Below are positions 41,197-48,803 of a DNA stretch of 64,000 nt, piece after piece. Within the stretch, counting starts at the first letter, position 1. Every line of letters starts with the position of its first letter. The DNA comes from Agreia sp. Leaf210 (lineage in GTDB: Bacteria > Actinomycetota > Actinomycetes > Actinomycetales > Microbacteriaceae), in the NCBI RefSeq assembly GCF_001421485.1, contig NZ_LMKK01000003.1:186001-250000 (forward strand), given 5' to 3'. Both the position numbers and the translations under genes were made by a program. The notes under the pieces are model-generated. The model did no database searches, was not told where the DNA came from, and saw only the letters and a program-made list of their open reading frames with translations.

Positions 41197-42063
41197 TCAC
41201 TCGGGCCGGGTCTCGTCACTCAGCCATGAATTGAGCTCGGCCGTCAGGGCGTCGTCGACGGGCATGGCTCGGCCGTCGAGAGTGTGTACCGCTACGGCCT
41301 GACGTACGCTCGACACGAGCCACAAGGCGTCGCACGTCGATAGGTCGGCAGCCCTGATGCCGGCGAATCTCGTTCGGTACCCCTTCGACTCGAAGAACCC
41401 GAACGTGGTGGCCTGCGTCGTTCCAGCCAGGATCCCCGTCTCTACGCCAGGGGTCTCGACCAGGTCGCCGCGGCGCACGATAAGACTCGACGTCGGACCC
41501 TCGAGTGCGAGTCCATCGGTCGACGTGAAGATCACGTCGTCGGCGCCGCGTCTGGATGCCTCGCGCAGGGCCGCCGCGTTCGTCGCGTACGACAGATGCT
41601 TGGCCCCGAGCAGCAGCCACGGCGCACCGTCGGCGGCATCGCTCGCGTAGCCTCGGTCGAGGGTGACCACGGAGACGCCGCTGCGCCTGATAGCTGTGAA
41701 ATCGCGGGCGGGTCGTGCGAGCAGCCAGGCCGTGGGGGAGCTGTCAGCATTCTCGACTCCCCGGGTCATGACCAGAGTGACGGCGAGACGGTCGACGGCG
41801 TCGTGTGTCTCGATCGCTCGGGCCAGAGCGGTCGTCCAGATCGACCGGTCGATGAGCGGCAGGTCGAGCGCCCCCGCCGACGCCTCGAGACGGTCGAAGC
41901 GGGCCGCGAGGGCGGGCATCCGGCCTGCGATGACGCTGATGCTCTCGAAGATGCCGTCACCGCGCGTGGCGCCCCAGTCAGTGACGTTCACCTGCGGCTG
42001 GCGAGGATCCCCTCGTCGAAAGCCCGATGCGTCGACGAAGAACAGGACGGGCGAGGCAGTCAC
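41197..42063 (-). CDS. Class IV aminotransferase, aminodeoxychorismate lyase-like
   Basis: 288 residues. Fold-type IV PLP protein: NVTDWGATRGDGIFESISVI (start of the family), the PLP lysine in GAKHLSYATNAAALREASRR, DDVIFTSTDGLALEGPTSSL and GILAGTTQATTFGFFESKGY. The pattern GAKHLSYA rather than the branched-chain-aminotransferase motif favours 4-amino-4-deoxychorismate lyase (PabC, p-aminobenzoate for folate), or a D-amino acid aminotransferase-like function. GTG 42063 overlaps the stop of the upstream phosphoesterase gene by four bases, so the two are coupled. No pabA/pabB is in the window. Confidence 0.85.
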   Translation of the reverse strand: MTASPVLFFVDASGFRRGDPRQPQVNVTDWGATRGDGIFESISVIAGRMPALAARFDRLEASAGALDLPLIDRSIWTTALARAIETHDAVDRLAVTLVMTRGVENADSSPTAWLLARPARDFTAIRRSGVSVVTLDRGYASDAADGAPWLLLGAKHLSYATNAAALREASRRGADDVIFTSTDGLALEGPTSSLIVRRGDLVETPGVETGILAGTTQATTFGFFESKGYRTRFAGIRAADLSTCDALWLVSSVRQAVAVHTLDGRAMPVDDALTAELNSWLSDETRPE

Positions 42064-42572
42064 GAGCGCCCCCTGTCGATGGCGTGCAGTTCGACCTCTC
42101 GCAGTTCGGCGGCGTCGGCCACCGCCGTGAGAAAGGTGCAGTGCGGTTGCCTGCGGCGGTCGGTGGGTGAGCCGGGATTCAGCAGGCGCAGACCGTTTGT
42201 CGCGGAGGAGTTCCACGGGATGTGGCTGTGGCCGAAGACGAGGACGTCTTCGTCGACGAACGTTTGCGCCATTCGCTCGTCGCGCCCGATCGACGCCCCT
42301 GTCTCGTGAACCATCGCGAATCGCACTCCCTCGATCTCGAATCGTGCGATCTCGGGCAGTCGTGACCGGAGCTCCGGGCCGTCGTTGTTGCCGTACACGC
42401 CGATCAGGCGTTGGGATCGAGCCTCGAGTGCGTCGAGCGTCGCCTCGTCGACCCAGTCGCCGGCGTGCAGGACGACATCGGCCGTGTCGATTGCAGACCA
42501 CAGCTCAGGCGGTAGCGCCTTCGCACGTTTCGGCAGATGAGTGTCGGCGATGATGACTAGTCGGGTGCTCAC
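42060..42572 (-). CDS. YfcE/MJ0936-family metallophosphoesterase
   Basis: 170 residues. Calcineurin-like phosphoesterase motifs in order: IIADTHLPKR (D-x-H), VLHAGDWVDEATLD (GDxxD-type), GVYGNNDGPE (GNND), MVHETGASIGRD and VFGHSHIPW (GHSH). These bind two metal ions and hydrolyse phosphodiesters in the cytoplasm; the natural substrate is unknown. The first-position motif reads ADTH where most have SDTH, which keeps the metal ligands. GTG 42572 is chosen because the family start STRLVIIADTH follows at once. It is coupled to the aminotransferase gene downstream by GTGA overlap. Confidence 0.87.
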   Translation of the reverse strand: MSTRLVIIADTHLPKRAKALPPELWSAIDTADVVLHAGDWVDEATLDALEARSQRLIGVYGNNDGPELRSRLPEIARFEIEGVRFAMVHETGASIGRDERMAQTFVDEDVLVFGHSHIPWNSSATNGLRLLNPGSPTDRRRQPHCTFLTAVADAAELREVELHAIDRGRS

Positions 42573-42611
42573 CCGTTCAGTCTGGCAGCGCGGGTGGGAT
42601 TGAATAAGGGG

Positions 42612-44180
42612 GTGACCCATCCCCAGCGCGACCTCATCGCCGCCCTCCGTTCAGACCTCACCGCGGCGGGATTCACCGTTTCCGCCCTCTCCGGCCTGTG
42701 GGGCCCGGACGCGGATGCGGCACTGCACCGCAACCAGCGCGTGCCGGCGCTCAGAGCGTTGTCCGCGCTGAAGCGCACGCTCGGCCGATCCACGCCGACG
42801 GCCACACTCGCGGAGCTGTTCGTTCTCGGCCTGCCCGTGTCGCCCGCGATGCTCGCTGAAGCCCTGCCGACCCTAGGACTCCAGGGCGCCTCCGAGCTCA
42901 GGTTGATCTCGTCGGTGGGCGAGCGAGACGAGAGCGTGCGGCCGACAGCCGATCTGCGCCTCTACAGCTTCATCGACCAGCTCGGAGTCGGCAGCTGGTG
43001 GATCGTCTCGGACCTCGGCGAGTTGTCTCTCGGACACGCCGTCGGCGAAGATCACGTGCTGGGTGTGGGAGGCGCCTCTCTCACCTTGAGCGGACTCATG
43101 ATCCAGCGGCCCGTCGACGCCGCGCTCGACCTCGGAACCGGGTGCGGCATCCAGGCCATGCATGCGGCGCGGCACGCGCGCCGGGTCGTGGCAACCGATA
43201 TCTCCGCCCGTGCGCTCGACGTAGCCGCCCTGAACGCCGAGCTGAACGAATTCGAGAACATCGAGTTTCGGCTCGGCAGCCTCTTCGAGCCCGTCGCCGA
43301 TGAGACCTTCGACCAGATCGTCTCGAATCCGCCCTTCGTCATCACGCCCCGAGCCGAGGGAGTGCCGAGCTACGAGTACCGCGATGGCGGCATGGTCGGC
43401 GACGCCCTCGTGCAGCACGTCATGCGCCACGCGAGCGAATACCTCGCCCCGGGCGGCATCGCGCAGTTCCTCGGCAACTGGGAGTACGCGCGTGGGCAGG
43501 CGGGCCTCGATCGAGTGAACGGATGGCTCGACGAAGCGACCGATCCTCTCGTCGACGCCTGGGTCATCGAACGAGATGTGCAGCACATCGACGAATACGC
43601 AGAGACCTGGATCAGAGACGGAGGCACCACCCCGGCTTCGCCGGAGTTCGACCGTCTCTACGGAGCGTGGCTCAACGACTTCGAACACCGCGGGGTCGAT
43701 CACGTAGGGTTCGGCTACGTCACGCTTCGGCGACCGGATGCGGTGGCGCCCGACATACCCGCGGCCCCGCTGCGCCGTCTCGAGCAGCTGCACGGCCCGC
43801 TCGGGGGTTCCGGCTCCGGACTCGGCGCACATCTGGCGGAGTGCCTCGACGGACACGACTGGCAAGCCGCGCGCGATGATGCCGAACTCGCCTCGGCGAC
43901 GCTCGTCGTGGCATCCGATGTGACCGTGGAACGGCACTACTGGCCCGGCGACGACGACCCCACGGCCATGATCTTGAGGCAGGGAGGCGGATTCGGTCGA
44001 CAGACCCCGATCGACACCGGGCTCGCCGCTCTCGTCGGCGCGTGCGATGGGGAACTCACGGTCGGATCCATCTGCGCCGCGCTCGGCCAACTGCTCGAGG
44101 TCGACGAGCGAGCCCTCGAAGCGGAGTTGCTGCCGCTCGTGCGTTCTCTTCTCGACGACGCGATACTGCTCCCGAACTGA
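42612..44180 (+). CDS. SAM-dependent methyltransferase, PrmC/RlmG-like
   Basis: 522 residues. An N-terminal helical domain of about 160 residues precedes a Rossmann methyltransferase domain with DLGTGCGIQAMHAARHARRV (motif I, about 173-192) and the target motif NPPF at 239-242. A C-terminal region of about 200 residues follows. The NPPF motif indicates methylation of a nitrogen of a planar group such as Gln in a release factor or a base in RNA; this large actinobacterial type is uncharacterised. GTG 42612 is preceded by TTGAAT at 42600 with leaderless spacing, and by AAGGGG that could serve as a weak ribosome site. In-frame GTG 42594 is an alternative. Confidence 0.85.
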   Translation: MTHPQRDLIAALRSDLTAAGFTVSALSGLWGPDADAALHRNQRVPALRALSALKRTLGRSTPTATLAELFVLGLPVSPAMLAEALPTLGLQGASELRLISSVGERDESVRPTADLRLYSFIDQLGVGSWWIVSDLGELSLGHAVGEDHVLGVGGASLTLSGLMIQRPVDAALDLGTGCGIQAMHAARHARRVVATDISARALDVAALNAELNEFENIEFRLGSLFEPVADETFDQIVSNPPFVITPRAEGVPSYEYRDGGMVGDALVQHVMRHASEYLAPGGIAQFLGNWEYARGQAGLDRVNGWLDEATDPLVDAWVIERDVQHIDEYAETWIRDGGTTPASPEFDRLYGAWLNDFEHRGVDHVGFGYVTLRRPDAVAPDIPAAPLRRLEQLHGPLGGSGSGLGAHLAECLDGHDWQAARDDAELASATLVVASDVTVERHYWPGDDDPTAMILRQGGGFGRQTPIDTGLAALVGACDGELTVGSICAALGQLLEVDERALEAELLPLVRSLLDDAILLPN

Positions 44181-44201
44181 GGCGTCTGGCCCCGGCGAGG
44201 C

Positions 44202-45419
44202 TCAGGGGTGCCGGGACTCCACGCGGGCCGATGCCGTGACCCCGAAGACGAGAAGCACCACGACCGAGGCGGACACGACGATGAGCGGCGCCGACCATCC
44301 GCCGGTCGCCTCGTGCACCGCGCCGACAATCGAGGGCCCCGTTGCCGCCAACAGATAGCCGCCGCCCTGCACGAACGCGGACATGCCCCTCGCCTGATCG
44401 TTGCTGGTCGACATGCGCACGATGATGATGAAGACGATCGTGATGCCGCCGCCCTGCGCGGCACCGCCGACGACCGACCAGAGGGGCCAGAGCTGAGGCG
44501 CGAGCAGCAGCCCCACCGGCATGGCCAACCAGAGCGCGCCGACGAGCCCGACCACCGAGCCAGGACGCCAACGGTTGGCGAGCACCGGCACGCCCAGAGC
44601 TCCGACCACTGCCAGAAGCTGGAACACCGACGAGCTGGCCCCGGCTGATTTGGGGTCGAGGCCTTGCACCTCGTGGAGGATCGTCGGCAGCCACGTGGTG
44701 ATGCCGTAGTACGAGAAAGCCTGTCCGCCGAACGCGAGCATGAGCAGCCACGCGGTGAGGCTCCTGTACGAGGCAGAGTGCACGGGTGCCGACTCGGTGG
44801 TCTCGGTGGTGATTGCTCGATCGCCGAGGACCGATCGGCGCCAGCCTGCGGCCTGGCCCCAGACGAGGATGGCGACGACGACGAGTACGGCCCACGCGGT
44901 GATAGCAGCCCGCCAGCCCAGCCAATCAGCCAGGGGAGCGGTGCCGAGCGAGGTCAGCATGGCGCCCACGTTGAGCGTCGCCGTATAGACACCGGTCACG
45001 ATGCCGACCCTCGACGCGGGGAAATCGCGTCGAACCACGACGGGGACGACGACGTTGCCGATCGTGATGGCGATGCCGATCACCAGGGTTCCGATCACCG
45101 CGACGGCGAACCCGCCCTGAGCCCGGATCAGGGTGCCGATGAGGATCCCGGTCAACGAGATGAGCACGGCCCGCTCGGGTCCTGCGCGCCCGATCAAGGC
45201 TGCGGCCAGCGGAGTGGCCAGGGCGAAGCAGAGAACGGGAAGGCTCGTGAGCAGGCCCGCGGTCGCCGCCGACAGGCCGAGCTCGTCTCGGATCTGCCCG
45301 ATCACCGGAGCGATCGCGACGATCGGTCCGCGCAGATTGAGCGCGAAGAGTACGACCGCCGCCAGCAGGAACCACGGCATCGCGCGGGCAAGGGATCCGG
45401 TGTCGCGCGTTCTCATCAC
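44202..45419 (-). CDS. MFS transporter, CynX/NimT family
   Basis: 405 residues, 12 hydrophobic segments. The N-terminal helix ALNLRGPIVAIAPVIGQIRD and the region GNVVVPVVVRRDFPASRVGI identify the CynX/NimT subgroup, whose members include a cyanate transporter and nitroimidazole-resistance proteins; the substrate is unknown here. It is divergent from the Gly-rich gene at 45509 and convergent with the methyltransferase gene. No regulator is adjacent. Confidence 0.88.
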   Translation of the reverse strand: MMRTRDTGSLARAMPWFLLAAVVLFALNLRGPIVAIAPVIGQIRDELGLSAATAGLLTSLPVLCFALATPLAAALIGRAGPERAVLISLTGILIGTLIRAQGGFAVAVIGTLVIGIAITIGNVVVPVVVRRDFPASRVGIVTGVYTATLNVGAMLTSLGTAPLADWLGWRAAITAWAVLVVVAILVWGQAAGWRRSVLGDRAITTETTESAPVHSASYRSLTAWLLMLAFGGQAFSYYGITTWLPTILHEVQGLDPKSAGASSSVFQLLAVVGALGVPVLANRWRPGSVVGLVGALWLAMPVGLLLAPQLWPLWSVVGGAAQGGGITIVFIIIVRMSTSNDQARGMSAFVQGGGYLLAATGPSIVGAVHEATGGWSAPLIVVSASVVVLLVFGVTASARVESRHP

Positions 45420-45508
45420 CGTCCATTATCTCCAACGGCCGAGTGGCACAGCCCCACCCCAGCCCGACCGGGGAAGATGGATGGACGACACGTGAGAAAG
45501 GACATCCC

Positions 45509-46120
45509 ATGGGCTTCCTCGACAGGCTGCTCGGTCGCGAACCGGAGCAGGCACCGCAGGGCACGACCGGATCGGTCCCCGACTACGGCACTCCTCCTGG
45601 CGCGGTGAAGGACGCGACGCCGGACGGCCGATCAGACGACGAGATCGCGCTCGAACGCTACCGCTACCTTCTGAGAACCGCGCCGCCCGAGACGATCGAG
45701 CAGGTGCACGAAGAGGCCTTCGCCCGTCTGACACCGGATCAGCGGGCTCAGGTGTTCGCTCAGCTCAGTGCGGAGGCTCCGCAGGGTGAGGCACCTCGCG
45801 ACGCGGGAGCCCCGGCACTCGCACAGGCGGCGACCCGGTCTGAGTTGCGCAATCCCGGAACGCTCGAGCGGTCGCTTGGCGCGCAGAACCAGGCAGGCGG
45901 GCCGGGCTTCGGGTCGGGCATGGGATCGATGTTCGCGGGGTCGCTCCTCGGCAGCGTGGCCGGCATCGTCATCGGCAGCGCAGTCGCCCAGGCGTTCATA
46001 CCCGATCTGGGCAGCAACGAGACCGCCGGTGCCGACGCTTCCGGCGGCGACGGCGGCGGATTCGGCGACGGCGGTGGAGACTTCGGCGGCGGGGACTTCG
46101 GCGGAGGATTCGACTTCTAA
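45509..46120 (+). CDS. Hypothetical protein with Gly/Asp/Phe-rich tail
   Basis: 203 residues from ATG 45509, preceded by GAAAGGA. The N-terminus MGFLDRLLGREPEQAPQG looks amphipathic. A conserved-looking helical block follows (about 45-85, DEIALERYRYLLRTAPPETI, EAFARLTPDQRAQVFAQLS). A hydrophobic Gly-rich stretch (about 131-166) may be membrane-associated, and a low-complexity tail of Gly, Asp and Phe (about 175-203) ends the protein. Similar actinobacterial proteins are labelled hypothetical and sometimes, without good reason, cation-transport ATPases. I cannot assign a function. Its stop overlaps that of the convergent ABC ATPase gene. Confidence 0.78.
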   Translation: MGFLDRLLGREPEQAPQGTTGSVPDYGTPPGAVKDATPDGRSDDEIALERYRYLLRTAPPETIEQVHEEAFARLTPDQRAQVFAQLSAEAPQGEAPRDAGAPALAQAATRSELRNPGTLERSLGAQNQAGGPGFGSGMGSMFAGSLLGSVAGIVIGSAVAQAFIPDLGSNETAGADASGGDGGGFGDGGGDFGGGDFGGGFDF

Positions 46121-46881
46121 GGGCGCTTTGTGGGCGCGGCCGCGACCGGGTAGTCCGCGGCGTAACGCGCGAGAACGTCCGCGACCGGCGCATCCAGAAC
46201 CAGCGAACCCTTGTCGAGATAGAGCCCGCGGGTGCAGAAGCGCCTGAGGTCTTTCTCGTTGTGGGAGACGAAGAATAGAGTGCGGCCTCCGGCGAGCAGT
46301 TCCTCGATGCGTCGGTAGCACTTCTCTCGGAATGCCTTGTCACCCACGGCGAGCACCTCGTCCACGAGAATGATCGGCTCCTCGAGTTGAGAGATCACCG
46401 AGAAGGCGATCCGCACCTTCATGCCGCTGGAGAGATGCTTGTAGGGCGTGTCGAGGAAGTCGCCGATCTCGGCGAACTCGATGATGCGAGCGAAGCGCTC
46501 GTCGATCTGCGCCTTGGTCATGCCGTGCAGCCCGGCGGTGAGATAGACGTTGTCGCGAACAGAGAGGTCGTCGACGAATCCTCCGGTGATCTCGATGAGC
46601 GGGGCGACCCCTTCACCCACGCGCACGGTTCCCTCGTCGGGCAGGACGACCTCGGCGACGAGTTTGAGGAGGGTGGACTTACCCTGACCGTTGCGACCGA
46701 TCACTCCGATGGCCTCGCCCTGTCGCACCGTGAAGCTCACGTTGCGCAGAGCCCAGAACTCGTCTGGCCGCGAACGACGCAGACGCCCCGCGAAGAGATC
46801 CTTGAAGTTGCGGCGTGATCGCCGGTTTCGTTTGAACCGGATGCCTGCATCGGCGACGGTGATGACGGGGGAGTCGTTCAT
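46117..46881 (-). CDS. Polysaccharide/teichoic acid ABC exporter, ATPase (TagH/Wzt-like)
   Basis: 254 residues. ABC motifs: Walker A GRNGQGKST (62-70), signature HLSSGMKVRIAFSV, Walker B ILVDEVLAVGD and switch His in FFVSHNEKDLRRFC. The Walker B sequence DEVLAVGD and the IEITGGFVDDLSVRDNVYLT segment are typical of the polysaccharide-exporter subfamily. It powers export of lipid-linked glycopolymer with the permease encoded next to it. There is no extra C-terminal carbohydrate-binding domain, unlike many Wzt proteins. Its ATG overlaps the permease stop by one base. Confidence 0.92.
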   Translation of the reverse strand: MNDSPVITVADAGIRFKRNRRSRRNFKDLFAGRLRRSRPDEFWALRNVSFTVRQGEAIGVIGRNGQGKSTLLKLVAEVVLPDEGTVRVGEGVAPLIEITGGFVDDLSVRDNVYLTAGLHGMTKAQIDERFARIIEFAEIGDFLDTPYKHLSSGMKVRIAFSVISQLEEPIILVDEVLAVGDKAFREKCYRRIEELLAGGRTLFFVSHNEKDLRRFCTRGLYLDKGSLVLDAPVADVLARYAADYPVAAAPTKRP

Positions 46882-47684
46882 CAGATCTCTTTCAGTACAG
46901 CGCGTTCGGTGCGCCGGAACACGAGGATGCCAATGAGAAGAACGAGAACGCTCATCGCCGCGCTCACGCCGACGAGGAACCAGTCGAGCTGTTCGGGGAA
47001 GAATGCCGATCGATACAGCGAGAAGATTCCACTGAGCGGATTGAATGCCGCGAAGACGTGCAGCTGAGCCGGCAGATCCGTGGTGCTGTAGATGATCGGG
47101 GAGGCATAGAAGAGTGCGCGTAGAGCGAGCTTCACCGCTCGTTCGAGGTCACGGAAGAACACGACGAGCGGCGCGACGATGAGGCCGACGCCGACCGTGA
47201 GGACGCCTTGGATGAGGATCGCGACCGGGAAGAGGAGGACCTCGATGTGCAGAGTCGCGCCGGAGAAGATGGCGAACACCGCCAGCACCGGCAGGCTGGC
47301 GAGGAACTCGATTCCCTTCGAGAGCACGAGCCTGTTCACCCAGATGGTGCGGGGGATCTTCGTCGAGCGGATGAGCTTCGCTTCGCGGAGGAACGCGCGC
47401 GTGGCGTCGGCGGTGGTCCCGTTGAACCACATCCAGGGCAGCAGCGCGGCCAGGAGGAAGACGATGTACGGGTCTTCGCCGACGGACTTCTGGAAGACCT
47501 GCGTGAAGACGAACCAGTAGATCAGCGCCATGACGAGCGGATCGAGGATCGACCAGACGTACCCCAGAGCCGACGTCGAGTAGCGAACGCGCAGGTCTCG
47601 TCTGGTCAGGAGCCAGAGGGCGTTGCGATATCGCGCGAACGGAGTGCGCTGGTTCGGCCGCACCTCGCTGAGCGTCGTCGTCAC
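46881..47684 (-). CDS. Polysaccharide/teichoic acid ABC exporter, permease (TagG/Wzm-like)
   Basis: 267 residues, six hydrophobic segments. ABC-2 type: LLTRRDLRVRYSTSALGYVW before helix 1, LLPWMWFNGTTADATRAFLR, and ASPIIYSTTDLP near the end with the loop NPLSGIFSLYRSAFF. This is the TagG/Wzm arrangement. GTG 47684 is chosen because the preceding in-frame extension to 47735 is not conserved-looking. It precedes the ATPase gene with a one-base overlap and is separated from the nucleotidyltransferase gene by a terminator-like hairpin. Confidence 0.9.
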   Translation of the reverse strand: MTTTLSEVRPNQRTPFARYRNALWLLTRRDLRVRYSTSALGYVWSILDPLVMALIYWFVFTQVFQKSVGEDPYIVFLLAALLPWMWFNGTTADATRAFLREAKLIRSTKIPRTIWVNRLVLSKGIEFLASLPVLAVFAIFSGATLHIEVLLFPVAILIQGVLTVGVGLIVAPLVVFFRDLERAVKLALRALFYASPIIYSTTDLPAQLHVFAAFNPLSGIFSLYRSAFFPEQLDWFLVGVSAAMSVLVLLIGILVFRRTERAVLKEI

Positions 47685-47743
47685 GTGCCGGTTCTCATTT
47701 CTTGTCGAAGAACAACGCTCCACTCTATCCCGCACACGAATAA

Positions 47744-47782
47744 TGCCCCCTCACGCCGATCAGTGATCGAAATGAGGGGGCA
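47744..47782 (-). terminator. Hairpin between nucleotidyltransferase and exporter genes
   Basis: TGCCCCCTCA / TGAGGGGGCA (10-bp perfect stem) with a 19-base loop that itself contains GATC-AGT-GATC. It follows the nucleotidyltransferase stop by about 40 bases on the minus strand. It may end that gene or attenuate reading into the exporter. Confidence 0.6.
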
Positions 47783-47822
47783 CGAAGTCGGGGTCGGTCG
47801 ATTCATACGCCGAGCGCGTGGG

Positions 47823-48515
47823 TCACACGAAGAGGTTCGCGCGCTCCAGGTCTTCGGCGAAGTCGACCTCGACGGCGTAGAGATCGGAGATGTCGACGGG
47901 CTCGACCAGCAGTCGGTTCTGCTCGATGGCGAGTTCGATGCCGCGCTCGAAGTAGTCCTGATCGCCGACCGCCTTGAGCTGGCGGAGCAGCGTGGCCTTG
48001 TCTGCTGCCGAGATGTAGTTGATGCCGACAGCCTCACCGAGGCCACCCTTCACTGTCTTCGACAGTTCTTTGATGTAGCCCTCGGCGCTGGTCGTGTACT
48101 TGACTTCCTCGTCGGACACCTTGGAGGTGTTGACGGTGACGAACGACTGATCGCGGGCGATCATCGCGGCCGCGCGGTCGAGAACGGCGGGGTCGAAGAC
48201 CACGTCGCCGTTCATCCACAGGACGCCGCCGGGCCCCGATGCCTGGAGAGCGCGCATGAGGCTCTTCGAGGTATTGGTCTGGTCGTACTGCTCGTTGTAG
48301 ACGAACGACGCCTGGGGGAAAGCCTCGATGATGTGCTCGAGCTTGTAGCCGACGACGATCGTGACCTTGGCGTTGTTGCCGAAGGCGTGATGGATGTTGT
48401 CGAATTGCTGGCCCATGATCGTACGGCCATCATTGAGTTCGGTGAGCGGCTTGGGAAGGGTGCGGCCGAGTCGGCTACCCATTCCCGCTGCGAGGATGAC
48501 TACCTGGGTGGTCAC
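47823..48515 (-). CDS. NTP-transferase (sugar/choline nucleotidyltransferase-like)
   Basis: 230 residues. Nucleotidyltransferase fold: VVILAAGMGSRLGRTLPKPL (the G-x-G-x-R...PKPL signature), VVGYKLEHIIEAF, NTSKSLMRAL and VLWMNGDVVFD with the metal-binding Asp. The sequence between these resembles the LicC-type phosphocholine cytidylyltransferase and MurNAc-phosphate uridylyltransferase group; it would activate a phosphorylated building block as a CDP or UDP derivative. The gene lies with the TagGH-like exporter and so probably feeds glycopolymer synthesis. GTG 48515 is chosen because AAGGAGA is 7 bases upstream. Confidence 0.88.
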   Translation of the reverse strand: MTTQVVILAAGMGSRLGRTLPKPLTELNDGRTIMGQQFDNIHHAFGNNAKVTIVVGYKLEHIIEAFPQASFVYNEQYDQTNTSKSLMRALQASGPGGVLWMNGDVVFDPAVLDRAAAMIARDQSFVTVNTSKVSDEEVKYTTSAEGYIKELSKTVKGGLGEAVGINYISAADKATLLRQLKAVGDQDYFERGIELAIEQNRLLVEPVDISDLYAVEVDFAEDLERANLFV

Positions 48516-48790
48516 GATGGATCTCCTTGATGGTGCGGACGTGCTTGAGGACAAAAGTGCGCATCTACATAGGAGTCGAGAATTCAGAAACCGTTAAGCC
48601 GTATGAGAGGCGCTGGACACTCCGTCATGTCGTTGTTCACTGTATCGTGTCCCCCGTTTCGGGTCACGTGATGCTGGCTCATCGTTTCGTGTTCGTGATA
48701 TAACCGTCAGCCATTTCTCGGGGTGTGAATTGACGGGTGAAAGCACATCACTGTGTGTCGGTGATGAATGCGAGTGTCGGTCTCGGCTGA

Positions 48791-48796
48791 TACCTT
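48791..48796 (+). promoter_or_regulatory. -10 box TACCTT of the ABC ATPase gene
   Basis: TACCTT lies 7 bases before GTG 48804. It supports GTG 48804 as a leaderless start, although an upstream ATG at 48768 is in frame. Confidence 0.4.
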
Positions 48797-48803
48797 AAGT
48801 TCG

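Noticed and set aside
42594-42611. Upstream GTG/TTG starts for the methyltransferase
   Set aside because: GTG 42612 has the leaderless -10 spacing seen elsewhere, and the extra residues would add nothing conserved; the upstream starts are kept only as alternatives.
48516-48803. A small gene or RNA in the AT-richer gap before the ABC ATPase
   Set aside because: Short frames are present but without start-site support or recognisable product, and no convincing RNA fold was seen; it is treated as promoter region.
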